In this document: positions 1 to 11,383 of the stretch, one piece after another
Layout: each line of letters opens with the position of its first letter
How positions within the stretch are numbered: position 1 is the first letter of the stretch
Source of the DNA: Fomes fomentarius
Lineage: Eukaryota > Basidiomycota > Agaricomycetes > Polyporales > Polyporaceae
Length of the DNA stretch: 64,000 nucleotides
Reading direction: 5' to 3'
Assembly (NCBI GenBank): GCA_022606135.1
Contig: JABYQN010000009.1
Coordinates: 1,513,001-1,577,000 of the forward strand
The notes under the pieces: model-generated
Told to the model about the DNA's origin: nothing
What the model saw: the letters and a program-made list of their open reading frames with translations, nothing else
Databases searched by the model: none
Program-made: the position numbers and the translations under genes

Positions 1-3000
1 GCTAGCCCGTCGCGCAGCCATCCTCACACTCCGGCCGGCACGTCTTCCAACACACCTTCACATTCAGGTCCTTCAGCCGCCACGCCTACGACCCAAAACG
101 AGCCTCCCCCAGTAGCGACGCTTGTGCCTCAAGCAGCAGAGACTTCTGCAACCAACTTTCAAACACCGAAGCCAATCATTGTAGTAAGTGATATGACGCG
201 GTCACCGTGTCCATTGTATGACAGTATGTATGGCAGGCACATTCTAGCGTCCACATGAGATGGCTGCAGAAGATGCCATGGGGTATCTTGTGGGAGATCG
301 CACGATATGTCAACACTGGGTTCGAGCTCCCGAGGTTCGAAATCGAAGAGCTAAACAAACTGACCCGTCTTGAGAACGCGGTGGGTGCACCACAAGTCAC
401 CAAGTATGTCGAGCGCGCGCGGGGGGAGTCTGCGGACAAGGCGCCGACCCCGGCGGACGAGCCCGAGGACGAGGACGACGAGTTTGCGAAGGCATATGCC
501 CGCGAGCAATCCGCGAAAGTAAGTGCCTCAGCTACGTCGTATTCACACACTAACTCGTTCCTGTAGCTTCCATGGGAGGAGCTTGACAAGGAAGAAACCG
601 CTCTTCGCAAGCATGAACACGGTGGGCTTGGATGCAACCCGGCCGATCCCAGCTGGTACGGCGGGAGAGTGCACTTCACGGCGAAACTGGTGGTTCAAAA
701 GGACAGCAAGGACGCCAAGGACGAGTTTCGTCTCGTACTCGACCGGCCCACCCTGGGCAGCTCCAACCGGTTCATGCGCCGATTCGGCTCACGACGCTTT
801 ATTCGTGTACGAATACAAAAGGACGCGCTCATGCAGAAGGGCGACAAACTCACCGAGTACTTCCGTCGGCCCTTCGTGATCGGTGGTGCGGTCTTCCGGG
901 CCTTCTTCGCGAAGGAGCAGAATGTGTTCTTGTTCAGAACAAATGAGGTCGTCAGTGGGAACGGCGAGGACGTATCTGTTTCGCCTCCTGGCGATCGTGC
1001 TGCGTCGCGGGAATGGTCGTTGTTGCAGTTCATCAAATGGCACAACGACCTCGAGCTGAACAACGATCAGGTACGCTGAAGCATGCTGACATGAACGAGA
1101 TTCTAACTGTGTACTCTCCAGACAATGTCCAAATGGGCCGCTCGGTTTGCTCTAGGTCTGTCAAATTCTGTTCCCGGCATCCGTATCAAGCCCGAGAATA
1201 TCAAGTTCATCGACGACATCAGTGGGTCACTTGTACTATCCGTATCTATATCACTAACCATTAGAATGGCCACAGTCTGTGAGGGCGCGGGACCAGGAAA
1301 ACCGCCTAGCGAGATGCAAATGACGGATGGATGTGGGTTCGCGAATCGCGCAGTAATGCTAGCCTTGCACGACAGATTCGCATGGGAAGCTGCACCTACC
1401 GCAGTGCAATGCCGTATAGGTGGTGCTAAAGGCCTGCTTCTCCAGCGGTACGACCTTACGCCAGAAGAGGAAGCGGAGCCTACCGTCTGGCTGCGCCCTT
1501 CCCAGATCAAGATCAAGTATTTGCCTGACCCGCTCGACGTCTGCATCCTGCCAGAAGACGCGGACCCGGCACGGCTGACGCTCGATGTGCTGCGTGCGTC
1601 GCGCATGAAGACCCCCGCGAAGCTCTCGACCGAGACGATCACCAACTTTGCGGAGAACAAGGTGCCGTTCTCCCGGTTTGGCGAGCTGTTCCAGATGGAT
1701 CTCGATAAGCGCATCGATGCGTTACTCGCCTGGGGCACCGCCAACGACAAGATCGACCCAAAGGCGGAGATGAAGGTGCTCTGGGACGCGCTCGCGAGGG
1801 AAGGCGGCGTGATTTCAGCACGACTCGCGAGAGAGAGCGCCGGCACCGCTCGCGCGGAGGGGTATGTCCACGAGGACCGGGAGGAAGAAGAGTGGGACGA
1901 CGAAGACGGGCTTACCCAGCTCGACAAGGCGCTCCACGCACAGAGCAGCGCGTGGTGGGAAGACCCCATCAGCGGCTGCCCGTCTAGTCTCGAAGAGACC
2001 TGTATGACGTTGATCGACTCCGGCTTCAGACCTGAGACGTGCCCGGTATTGACGGCGAAGCTGGGGGAGGTCGCGCGCAAGGTCGTGCGGACGTTCCAGG
2101 CGAATTACAGATTTGCGGTGCCGATGTCGTGTTCCGCGTTCATCGTGCCTGGTGGGTGCACAGGTGCTCATAGGAGTCAACGCCTTGAAAGCTGATTTGG
2201 ACGGTTTCGAACAGATCCGTATGGCGTGCTGAAGCCTGGCGAGATCCATGTCAAGAGTTCGACCCGCAGTCTGCTGGACCAGCAAGGCAGACTGACCGAC
2301 TTGATCAAGGGTGACGTTCTGGTGAAATCCTCTGTATGACAGTCTCGTCCCCCCTTGGCTGAATGTGAGAGATCTACAGGTTACTCGGCACCCCTGCAAG
2401 GTTCCGAGCGACGTGCAGAAGGTATGCCTCATTGACTAGGCCGCATAGTCATTCGCCCATATTGACTGCATCTGTGAACAGGTTCAGGCGGTGGAGCACC
2501 TCAAACTCAGTCATTACGTGGATGTCATTGTTGTATCGACCTTCAGCCACTGTTACAACGGAAAGCCCCTGAAGTGCCACCTAGCGAGCCTGACTGGTGG
2601 AGGTAAGTGTGCAAAGTGGTGCGTTGCGCGTGTCTATCCTCATCTTCTTGCACAGGTGATTACGATGGCGACACAATGGAGGTTTTCTGGGACCCCAAGA
2701 TCGTCGAGCATTTCTGCACACCGGATCCGCGTAAATTTGCTGTCGAGCCTCCGAGGGTGAAAGAATGTCTCCTGAAAAGTGCCGAGACTGTCAAGGATTT
2801 CCGCGCCCGGCTACCGGAGCCCAGCGATGATTACCTGACGTACTCCTTACAGAAGTACCTTCTCGGTGCACTGCAGGATAAGTCCTTAGTTGGGCAGTAC
2901 TCGACCTGGTGGGAGAACAGCACGTATCACAACGGGTACGATCACGACGATACCATCTTCCTCGCCTACATGCAAGTACCTGACTCATTTGTGCGCAGCT

Positions 3001-3844
3001 CTTACCACGCTGACCAGTCTCTGATAGGTTTTGTGCGATCCTAGATGGCTCGAAGACCGGTGTGACTGTCAAGCCAGAACACTATCGCGAGCATTGTCGG
3101 AACCAGATATGGCAATATCGATGTCCCGCTTGGAAGGAGGTCATAGGAGACGACGAGCACAGCAGCGAGCGGAACCAGAACAACCTCAAGCGGGGACCGT
3201 CGCTCCCGCCGTTCGTCCTGGACTTCCTTCGTTTCAAGGTCATCCGGGAAAAGTGTGAGGAACAGAAGAAGCGCATCGACGTCGCGCTCAAGATGGACGT
3301 CATCACGCTGGACCCGGATCTCGTGCGCCCATGGGAAGAGGCTATGAAGCGGGCCAGTAGTCAGAAGGAGCGCGGCAACGACCTCATGGACACTGAGCTC
3401 ACCATGATCAAGAAGCACGTGGAGGCGATGTACGAGAAGGAGAAAGACCTGCTGAAAGCGGCCCCAAAGGGCAAGGCCAAGGCAAAGCCGAAGAGGGCGG
3501 CGGCGCGCAAGGGGAAGACGGTGGCGTTCACGGAGTTGCCTATAGAGCAGCGCCAGGACATCCTCCGCTCCTTGTCGAGGGAGTTCCACTCCAAGCCTCG
3601 CCATCTGGTCTGCTTCAGCCCCGCGGAGGCGCGTCGGGTCAAGGCGTCTTATGCGTACGCGCACGACCACGAGAAACAGAAGCACTCCAAGTGGAGCCGG
3701 TTCCCGTGGAACGTCGGCTTGCGCGCGCTGTGCGAGATCAAGGCGGACGCTCTGGGAGCACCGAAGACTGTCGCGTCCGACTTCTACCCCTGGATGGCCG
3801 TCAGCCGTTCTTATTTACGCAAGCATACCGAGGGTGGTTTCTAG
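1..3844 (+). CDS. RNA-dependent RNA polymerase (RNA silencing), 5' end outside window
   Basis: Cellular RdRP of the QDE-1/RDR type, which copies single-stranded RNA into double-stranded RNA for Dicer in quelling-type silencing. The frame is open from base 1 (a Ser/Pro/Thr-rich linker, exon 1-183), so the N-terminus lies upstream. The key signature is the catalytic loop GGDYDGD at about 2650-2672, which binds the metal ions through its aspartates; an intron ending at 2655 splits it. Further family features are a PWGILWEIAR segment near 280 and a TDGCGFANRA segment near 1325-1350. A Lys/Ala-rich insert (about 3450-3520) lies near the C-terminus and could bind nucleic acid (inference). The stop is TAG at 3842. 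Several phase changes are all explained by GT-AG introns, for example 184-236 and 519-566. I see no inactivating lesion in the part present. Confidence 0.9.
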
Positions 3845-4204
3845 CTGTTGTATCTGTAATGGCGCTCGCATCTGTTGTCTGTATACCGTGTATTGAAGAT
3901 ATCCAGCCCCCAAGAGAGAAGGCCTAGGAAATGAATGGGTGTAGCGACAGCAATGAATGGCTTCGTGATCAACATCATTATGTATGTAGCTTTGCCTTCA
4001 CTGTCAACACGCAAACTTCGCAACCGCTCAGAGCAGGAAGCAATACAGGGGTCTACAACCTGACGTTGATAGCAGGGTATCTATGTACACACAACGCAGG
4101 ACCGGTACCCGTGGGGCTCGTCATCTCCGAGCGGCCAGCGCAACAATGCAAGTGTCATGAAGTCAAGCACCACAAGTCATGTCGTCCCAGTCATGCGCTC
4201 ATGA
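3845..4204. other. Intergenic, convergent 3' ends
   Basis: This stretch lies between the stop of the RdRP gene and the stop of the MOB4 gene on the opposite strand. It should hold both 3' untranslated regions. I see no gene or repeat in it. Confidence 0.6.
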
Positions 4205-6149
4205 TCATGAAGTGGCCGCCTCGGGCTCTGTTGAAGGAGTCGCCTCCTTCTCCTCTGCAGCAGCCTCCGTCTTTGCTTCCGCTTCTTCCACCTCCACCTT
4301 CCCTGTCTCCGCGTCCTTAGCCGTCTTTGCGTCCTCAGCCTTCTGCTCAGGCTCAAGCTCAAGCTCGGGAGCAGGCGCGGGCTCCGCCGCAGGAGCCGCC
4401 TCTGCTGCGGGGGCCTCCTCTACTACAGGCTCCTGCGTGTCGGATACTTCTGTGGTCTGCTGCTGCTGCTCCTGTTTTTCGTCCGTCGGCTCCTCCGCGG
4501 GTGTTTCGGTCTCCGGGGTGTCATCCAGCTGCTCCGGAACAGATGCATCAGTGGGAGCCGGTTGCTCTGGCACGGGTTCGGGTGCTTTTTCTGCAGTCTC
4601 CTCCGTATCCTGCGCTTCTGTGGCAGGGGCCTGAGCCTCCTCAGTCGGTGCCTCCGCCTCCTCTGATGTCTGCTCTCCAGCCTCGTCTGAGTCAGACCGA
4701 CTGGGCACCAGGATCAAGATGGGCTCCTGGGCAGCCGCCGCTTCCGGTGGCTCTTCAGCTTGCGACTCTTCCTCGTCCTCATCCTCATCCTCCTCTTCCT
4801 CATCCTCGTCTTCTTCCTCCTTGTCCTGCGTCTCATCCTGCGGCTCCGGATGCGGCGCCTTCACCTCCTCCGACACTGTCCGTTGCGTCTCATACGGGGG
4901 ATCGTCCTCGGGCACAGCGGCAGAGGGAAGATCGGCATCGACAGCGGCAGAGGCGCGTTCCGCCGCAATTTCGCGGTCAATGTCGACCTCGGAGAAGTCG
5001 CCCTTGGCGAGTTCCTCCGCGATGCTGAACGCCTCGCTGTACACCATCGTGTCCGTTCTGTTCCGACCAAACTTCCGCGGGCTCTCGTTCCCGCGCTGGG
5101 CTGGGGCACCTGTCGGGCTCGTACCGCGGTCGCCACCTCGCGCGTCTGGGTCGGGCCATGCACGGTCGTCGCGCCCGAGGTCTCTGCGCGGGTCGAGGGA
5201 AGCTGCGAGGAGACGCGGGGGCTCGACGTGGTCGCCGCGGCTGCGCTCGTCGTCGGACATCGCAGTGAGACGCGGTGGGATGACGAGGAACTCGGCGGGG
5301 ACGAGGTCGAATTTGGACGTGAGGGCGAGGAAGCGGGCATAGAGAGAGGACTCGGCCTCGGCCTGTTCGAAGGCCTCGCGGTGGTGGAAGTATGCATGGG
5401 CGAAGATGCGCCCGAGGCGGCGAGCAAGCGAGGAGAAATGGCGGTTGGAAGCGGGTGGGACGGAGAGGCTGGATGCAAGGTCGTGTGGTTAGTGTATGTT
5501 CGAGGAACGGATTAGGCGTCTGACGTACCGTGAGGGGAAGGCGCGGGGTGAGTTGAGGAGCGCGGTTGCACTATCGAGAGTGTGGAGAATATAGTCTATG
5601 GCACAACATTGCTGCAGGTTGTGGACGTAAGCAACAGAGATTCGCGTCGTATACAGTGGTTACGCGTACCTCCATGGCGCCCTCATTGCCGTGTGCGACA
5701 CATAGATACAACCATTCACCCGCCTTCATCTCGGGGCATGTGCTGCGCGTGCACTCTTGTTGCAGCATGGTGATGAGGGGATGCGAAAGGTCTTGCGCAA
5801 GCCGACTGGACAGATGTGCGTTTGGTGTTGACGCATCACGGCGGGTCCATAGCACTCACCGAAGTTGCTCGTAGACCCAGCATGCCTCGTCAACGTTCAC
5901 GTTGCTCGCTCCGTCCTTCTCGTCTTTCTCGTCTCCTTTCGCGTCTCCGTTGTCCTGGCCTTCAGCAGCATTTTTGCCAGGGATAGATATAATGCGGTCT
6001 ACGTCATGAACGTCCAAGCGGATGAGTAGCGAGATGTATTCTTGCAGCTGGAAAGCGCTGTCAAGTGCAGAAAGCGGGGGAAGTGTCTTGACAGGATAGA
6101 AGGAGGAGATGCGAGAGCCTTTGAGGGGGCGCTGAATGAGGACGGTCAT
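4205..6149 (-). CDS. MOB4/phocein-family protein with long acidic C-terminal tail
   Basis: Mob1/phocein domain protein, closest in feel to MOB4, the STRIPAK subunit that scaffolds kinases and PP2A. The start ATG is at 6149. Exons run about 6149-5861, 5835-5671, then pieces near 5620-5530 and 5490-4205, joined by GT-AG introns. Domain marks: an LQEYISLLIR helix near residue 35, the zinc-binding cysteines of ECTRSTC, WLYLCVAHG, the AIDYILHTLD motif with LLNSPRAFPSR, and the histidine pair in IFAHAYFHHRE. The family is normally about 215-230 residues. Here the domain ends at VIPPRLTAM and is followed by roughly 350 extra residues, rich in Glu, Ala, Pro, Ser and Thr, which look disordered. The tail is continuous in frame with the domain exon. 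The antisense Ser/Pro frames over it are composition shadows. Confidence 0.87.
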
Positions 6150-6763
6150 GTTGGAGAAAGCGAGCTCGCCGACGGTGAGCGCGACGAGGTCAAGTTGGCC
6201 AATGTGGGCGCGTCAGACGTCGTGCGAGCTGCCTTCCTGTTTCAGACACATATAATCATTGAGTTTGTATGACCGATTAATTTGCTACTACTATAAGCTC
6301 TTAGCGCGATCCATCAAGTTCCTGACTCTGTCATCTGTCCACGCGCGGTACAAAATATGACTTCAGTCGAATGCGCCAACAGCCCAGAATGACACAGAGC
6401 CGTATAAGTGGCCTTTGCAGCGCTGGAGTAACCGTTTGTGGCACTTATGTGCATACAAAGCCCAAGGAGGGTTTTATGCGATCGCGTGCGATCGTCGGTA
6501 AGTAAGACTCTAACAGGATCGCGGGATCCGGGAGCTCTCTGAGACGGTCTCCTCTTGCATGATCGCCCACCATGTATCATCGTCCCCGTCGGTCTGTGCA
6601 GCTCTGCGATGACCAAGCGCACGCCGAAATTTGCATAGATTAGCGTTTTTTCCGGAACCAAGTCTAGTCCCGAGCGGTACTCCGGTCCACTCTCTCCCCG
6701 CTAATTGACTCGCCTTCCTCTGGTTGACTCGTTTACCTTCCACTAACCGCATCTGCGAGAAGG
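6150..6763. promoter_or_regulatory. Divergent intergenic region, MOB4 / purine permease
   Basis: About 600 bp between two start codons on opposite strands, so it must contain both promoters. Small open frames on both strands here show no domain and are probably chance. No clear TATA box was picked out. Confidence 0.45.
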
Positions 6764-8829
6764 ATGACTACGGTGGAAGAGAAGAACATCATTGAATACA
6801 ACACGGACGTCGAGCAGGACACGAGCACGCTCAACGATCTCTCGCATGCGCAGAAGGATTGGCATCACTCGCATCGGTGGTCGAGGAAGTTGCTACAATG
6901 GGGGTTGGAAACCAGAGGTGCGCCTGCTTTTTCTGTGTTGTTTTTACGAGTATCGAACGCGTCGCGATAGGTATCACGCCCGTCGCTGAACATCATAGGA
7001 CCGACACTCAGTTCAGCAAGATCTTCTTCGTCTGGTTGGCTATGAACTTCAATATCCTCTCGTGCGTTCATTTCATGTTGTTTTACGGCATCATATCCAA
7101 CAAATTCGTTACACAGGTTCTCTGCTGGTACCCTTGGACCTGTGATCTTCGGCTTGGGACTTCGTGACTCGTGCCTTGTGATTCTCTTCTTCAACCTATT
7201 ATGCAGCGCTCTCCCAGCATATTTGTGAGTCTGTCGAACACTACGCTCACAACACACGGCTTACCCTAGGCACCCGTTACAGCTCAACATGGGGACCAAA
7301 GCTTGGCCTGCGACAAATGTGCCAGGCTCGTTATACCTTTGGGTGAGTCAGAGTTTGATCTCTCTGCCGATCATGTCTGAAGGGATCGTCCCCATCACGC
7401 AGCTACTTCGGCGTCATCATCCCGTGCATATTCAATATGTGTGGGATGTTCGGCTTCTGTATCCTGAATTGCATTCTCGGTGGTCAGACGCTGGCGAGTA
7501 TATCAAACGGCCACTTGAGCTGGAGGTACGGTCCCTGCTATACTATTCACCAATAGATGCTCACTATCAAACATTAGCGTTGGTATCGTGGTGATAGCCA
7601 TTATATCATTATTGGTTCGCCTTCATTTCGATTCTATCCACGTTCCGTGGACCTGATAGTAGACTTTAGATCTCGTTTTGCGGATACCGCGTCCTAAATT
7701 GGTCGGTCTTTTGTAGTTCTATGTGATTGTTTTATAGGCTCATTCTTGTGCTAGGTATGAACGTCTCGCATGGATACCAGTCCTTGTCGTCTACCTCGTC
7801 ACTCTTGGTGTGGGGGGCAAGCACATCGCCGATCCACCCCCTGCGGAGCCAGCAACTGCCAGGGCAATCCTCTCGTTCGCTGCAACGATCGCAGGGTTCG
7901 TCATCACCTATACTCCTTTGGGCTCGGATTTTACCATCTACTACACACCCAACGTCTCGAGGTATGTCTGTGAAATACATCGCTATATGAATCAGCCTGA
8001 CAGGATTATAGTTGGAAGATATTCTGGTACTCGTACCTTGGGTTCAATATCCCGATTGTACGACGTCTTCCATCAACATATCCATTGTTCGCTCACCTCG
8101 CATCCAGATCCTTCTTCAATGCCTCGGCGCTGCAGTCGCCTTGTCCACGCCGCTCGTGCCCGCCTGGGAAACAGGATACACCGGCGGTAACGTCGGTGGG
8201 CTGATCGAAGCAATGCTCCAGCCCACAGGCAACTTTGGAAAGTTCCTCACCGTGCTCATGGCGTTGAGCGTGACGGCAAACATCGCCGCTACCCTCTACT
8301 CCGGTGGTCTGAACTTGCAGATATTCATTCCGGCTCTCATCGTCGTTCCGCGATACTTGTTCTCGCTCGTCGTTACAGCGATGTGAGTCATCTTCGCACT
8401 GAAACTGTCACACCCCCTCCAACTCATCATCCATGACGTGGACGTGCTTTCAGCCTGATCCCGATCTCGATAGTCGGCGCGCACAAATTCTACGACACGC
8501 TCACGAACTTCCTCGGACTCATTGGGTACTGGGCGAGCGCGTTCGGTTCTGTCGTCCTCCTCGAACACTTACTCATCCGTCGCGGCGACTTTTCGAAATA
8601 CGACCTCCGCTTCTGGGACGACTACCGCCGCCTGCCCACTGGCCTCGCCGCGTTGGGTGCGTGCTTGCTCTCGTGCGCGCTCATCGTGCCGAGCATGGAC
8701 CAGGTGTGGTTCGTTGGGCCGATCGCGCATACAACGGGGGATATTGGGTTCGAGTTGGCGTTCTTTGCTGCGGGGTTGTGTTATGTCCCGTTGAGGTATC
8801 TAGAGCTGAAGTATAGACCTCTGGTTTGA
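6764..8829 (+). CDS. Purine-cytosine permease, NCS1 family (Fcy2-like)
   Basis: Plasma-membrane proton symporter of the NCS1 family, Fcy2/FcyB-like branch, which takes up cytosine and purines. The start ATG at 6764 gives a hydrophilic N-terminus (MTTVEEKN...). The first transmembrane region follows with FFVWLAMNFNILS, then GTLGPVIFGLGLRDS after an intron. Further marks are the GGQTLAS segment, an ADPPPAEPA loop, the ITYTPLGSDFTIYYTP motif typical of fungal Fcy permeases, and ALSVTANIAATLYSGGLNLQ. About twelve helices can be traced and at least seven introns break the frame. The protein ends with YLELKYRPLV and TGA at 8827. All breaks coincide with splice signals, so I read it as intact. A second, more distant NCS1 permease lies at 51.6-53.8 kb. 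Confidence 0.9.
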
Positions 8830-9243
8830 AGCGAGGTGGTGTTGTTTGTCGGGATCCAGACGTTAGAACATATATAAACATAGCCGCAGTGCCCGTGACG
8901 CTAACGCAGTAACAAGAAGTGAAGACTTTTGTGCTGCAAGGAACTTGAGATGAGTCATCTCGATGCATTCCGCGCGGTCGCTGCGCGCAGCTCGTGATGA
9001 GTGCTCAGTTAGCACCGGACTTGTTGACCAACTTCATTCTCATGAGAGTTGCACACATCGACGCGAATGCCAGAACGGACTACCATACATGAGAATACAC
9101 AATAACACTGATGGAGGGTTGTGAACAACCCCTTTGTTGCCTCTCGCTCACTACCCGCCGCACATCCGAGTCGGTCATTCAAAAATTCAACGTTGATCCA
9201 GATAGTAGGGAATGTGACATAGTCCAGAAGTTTGGTCATGGGA
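8830..9243. other. Intergenic, convergent 3' ends
   Basis: Region between the permease stop and the stop of the 7-TM gene on the other strand. It is expected to hold 3' untranslated regions. No gene, repeat or RNA signal was recognised. Confidence 0.5.
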
Positions 9244-10739
9244 TCATTGTCGATAAATTCGTCCAGAAGTAGCCTCAAATCTTCGCTCTTCATACATCCA
9301 ACCTTCCTCTGATTGGCTTTCCGACATGTCCTCCCATTCCCTCTCAGAATGGCATGCATCCAGGGAACCGGCAAAGTGGTGTGGCTTTGGACCGTGGACA
9401 CCTCCGAGTTCCGTGTCGATGCACTTCGCGCATGACACGGATAGTGTACGTTCAGCGCATTTCACGGGATACTCCAGGTACGGGCCGTACGGTGGAGGCT
9501 TAGCATCGGACTCGGAGGAGACAGTTCCCACAGGGTGCCTGAACTCGAGAGTCGACGGCTCGGTTCTGGGGTCGAATTCGATCCTGCGGTCACGGTGCTC
9601 CATGACACGAATAGTGATTAGAAGAGGGGGGATAGCCTGTCACTCAAAGTCAACATCCGGCATGATATGGAGACTCTGGCAAGTTCACGAACCTGCCACT
9701 GGCCAAGCATAGGTAGAAGCGCGTTTTGCAGCGGACTGCTAACACCGCAGGCGACGATGCATATCAAGGCCACGATGGTGTATAACGATGCGCTTTCCAC
9801 GAACATGGCAACTGTGGAGGTGTAGATGATGCTGGAACGGTCTCCCAAGGCCTTGCGCATCGTACGGCGAATGCAGAGCAACCGAAATGCAATGGCGAAG
9901 GTGAGGATGACGTTGATCGAGAAGGACAGTATCAGATAGGCCAATGATAGAGCTGTGCTGTTATCCGTCCATAGGTTGACGATCAGCATGCTGATGTTAG
10001 GAAGGGAAACGGTTCCGACACCTGCATGAAAGAAGAACATCAGCTGTGAGTGAAAATTCTTTGCTGTCAGTACGCACCAATGAGCGACACGAGCATCAGG
10101 ATCGAAAGTAGAAGAGCCCACATCTGGCGTTGGTAGATCACGTAGAATCGATATAACTGCGGGCCGGGGAAAGTGCCGATGAGGGGGGTATGTACTTTGG
10201 GTCCCGAATTGGCTTACAAACTCACGAGCATTCCATCTGCGAGCCAGTTAAGGATCACGTATCTATTCGATAGTCAGCTAAAAAGATCATCAGATATCCA
10301 GGCATTTCACGCACACTGCTGTCAGGGAGATATTCCTGGGACTCTTGGCTTGGGCGGCGATGTATAGAAGAGGACCACCAGGGTAGTCTCGATGGGCGAT
10401 GAAAGCCTCATGATCTAGCCACGTTTGCAAACAGAAGCCGGTGGTTGCAAACACGAACAGGAGAGTGGCATAAGCCAGGGGGCGCCATTCTGATCGGACC
10501 CGGAATGGAGGTCTTCTCCAGGGAGCATATAGGGAATGGTCGACATAAACGCGGATGAGAGATATAAAAAGCGCAAGGTGCACGCCTGTGTGGTAAGTCA
10601 GTTTGCTTGACTTTCAGGCAGAGTTCGAACCATAATGCGTACCGTAGGTGATGTTGGATAGCAACACGCCCACCATATTAGCCGTGTCAATCGATGCGTC
10701 AAGGGGCTGAGGTGTCGCCTGACGGGAGGTCATGTTCAT
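9244..10739 (-). CDS. Orphan seven-helix membrane protein, Agaricomycete-type
   Basis: Multi-exon membrane protein of a lineage-expanded Agaricomycete family without known function. The ATG is at 10739 (or 10733), after a TATA-like CGATATAAAG about 95 bp upstream. Hydrophobic segments are visible in order: MVGVLLSNITYG/VHLALFISLIRVYV, YATLLFVFATTGFCLQTWL, SLTAVYVILNWLADGMLLYRFYVIY, LLLSILMLVSLIGVGTV, LSLAYLILSFSINVILTFAI, and SLYTIVALICIVACGV. The cytoplasmic stretch LLCIRRTMRKALG followed by YTSTVAMFVESASLY and the exon reading IPPLLITIRVM are typical of this family. The C-terminal 100 residues are soluble and charged. GPCR-like topology is plausible, but I know of no ligand. Splicing at 9.64 kb removes an in-frame stop. 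Confidence 0.7.
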
Positions 10740-11383
10740 GTGCGTTGTAGGAGTAGTGGGGAATGTGTCCAGGCTTCGAGAGCTCACTCACGAGGCACAG
10801 TGAAGCTACTGAGGACCCAAGCCTTGGTCTCTTTATATCGTGCGCGCAACGCCGCAGCCACGCCTAGGTTCAGATGATCCAGATATACAGCTACCATAGG
10901 TATCATCCCACCTTTAACACCGCATCACGGATACGGTCTCCTAGTCCAAACGAAGAGTACGATACAACGATGCACTGTGTGGAACGGTTCCATTGGAACT
11001 GACACGGTGGTTCTAATCGGTGTGCGTATGCATATGGCCTAGGAGCGGTGAACCCGGTGGCGAGTGAGAAGATAAATGAAACCATCTTTGGCGTATGTAC
11101 TTACGTGCATGCGGACGCACTGCGGAACACTCGGAGAGAAGTGCAGCTGTATACGGTTTACAATCAGTCTACTTACTTGGGAGCGCTCTTCTCGGCGTTT
11201 AGAGCTTTAAGCGACTATGAGCCTTCTAGCATCGAGCATGCGTAGAGTCTAGATTCGCTTCAGCTTCGAAATAGGCTCCAATTTGTATGGTTGAGGCGTA
11301 GGGATATGGCTGATATCGCCCATAGACCGACGAGCCGCACATGAGACACCCGGCTCCCTACCTATTAGACACGTGAGACACAA
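10740..11383. promoter_or_regulatory. Intergenic region with TATA-like site for the 7-TM gene
   Basis: The reverse strand reads CGATATAAAG at about 10831-10840, some 95 bp before the 7-TM start codon, which fits a fungal TATA box. The rest of the stretch up to the glomulin-like stop at 11384 shows no gene. Confidence 0.4.

Noticed and set aside
1103..2080. 325-codon reverse-strand open frame inside the RdRP gene
   Set aside because: It overlaps conserved RdRP exons on the other strand, has no domain and is explained by GC-rich codon use.
4327..5028. Pro-rich plus-strand open frame opposite the MOB4 tail
   Set aside because: It is a composition shadow of the Glu/Ala/Pro-rich tail. The MOB4 frame is contiguous with a recognisable domain, this one is not.
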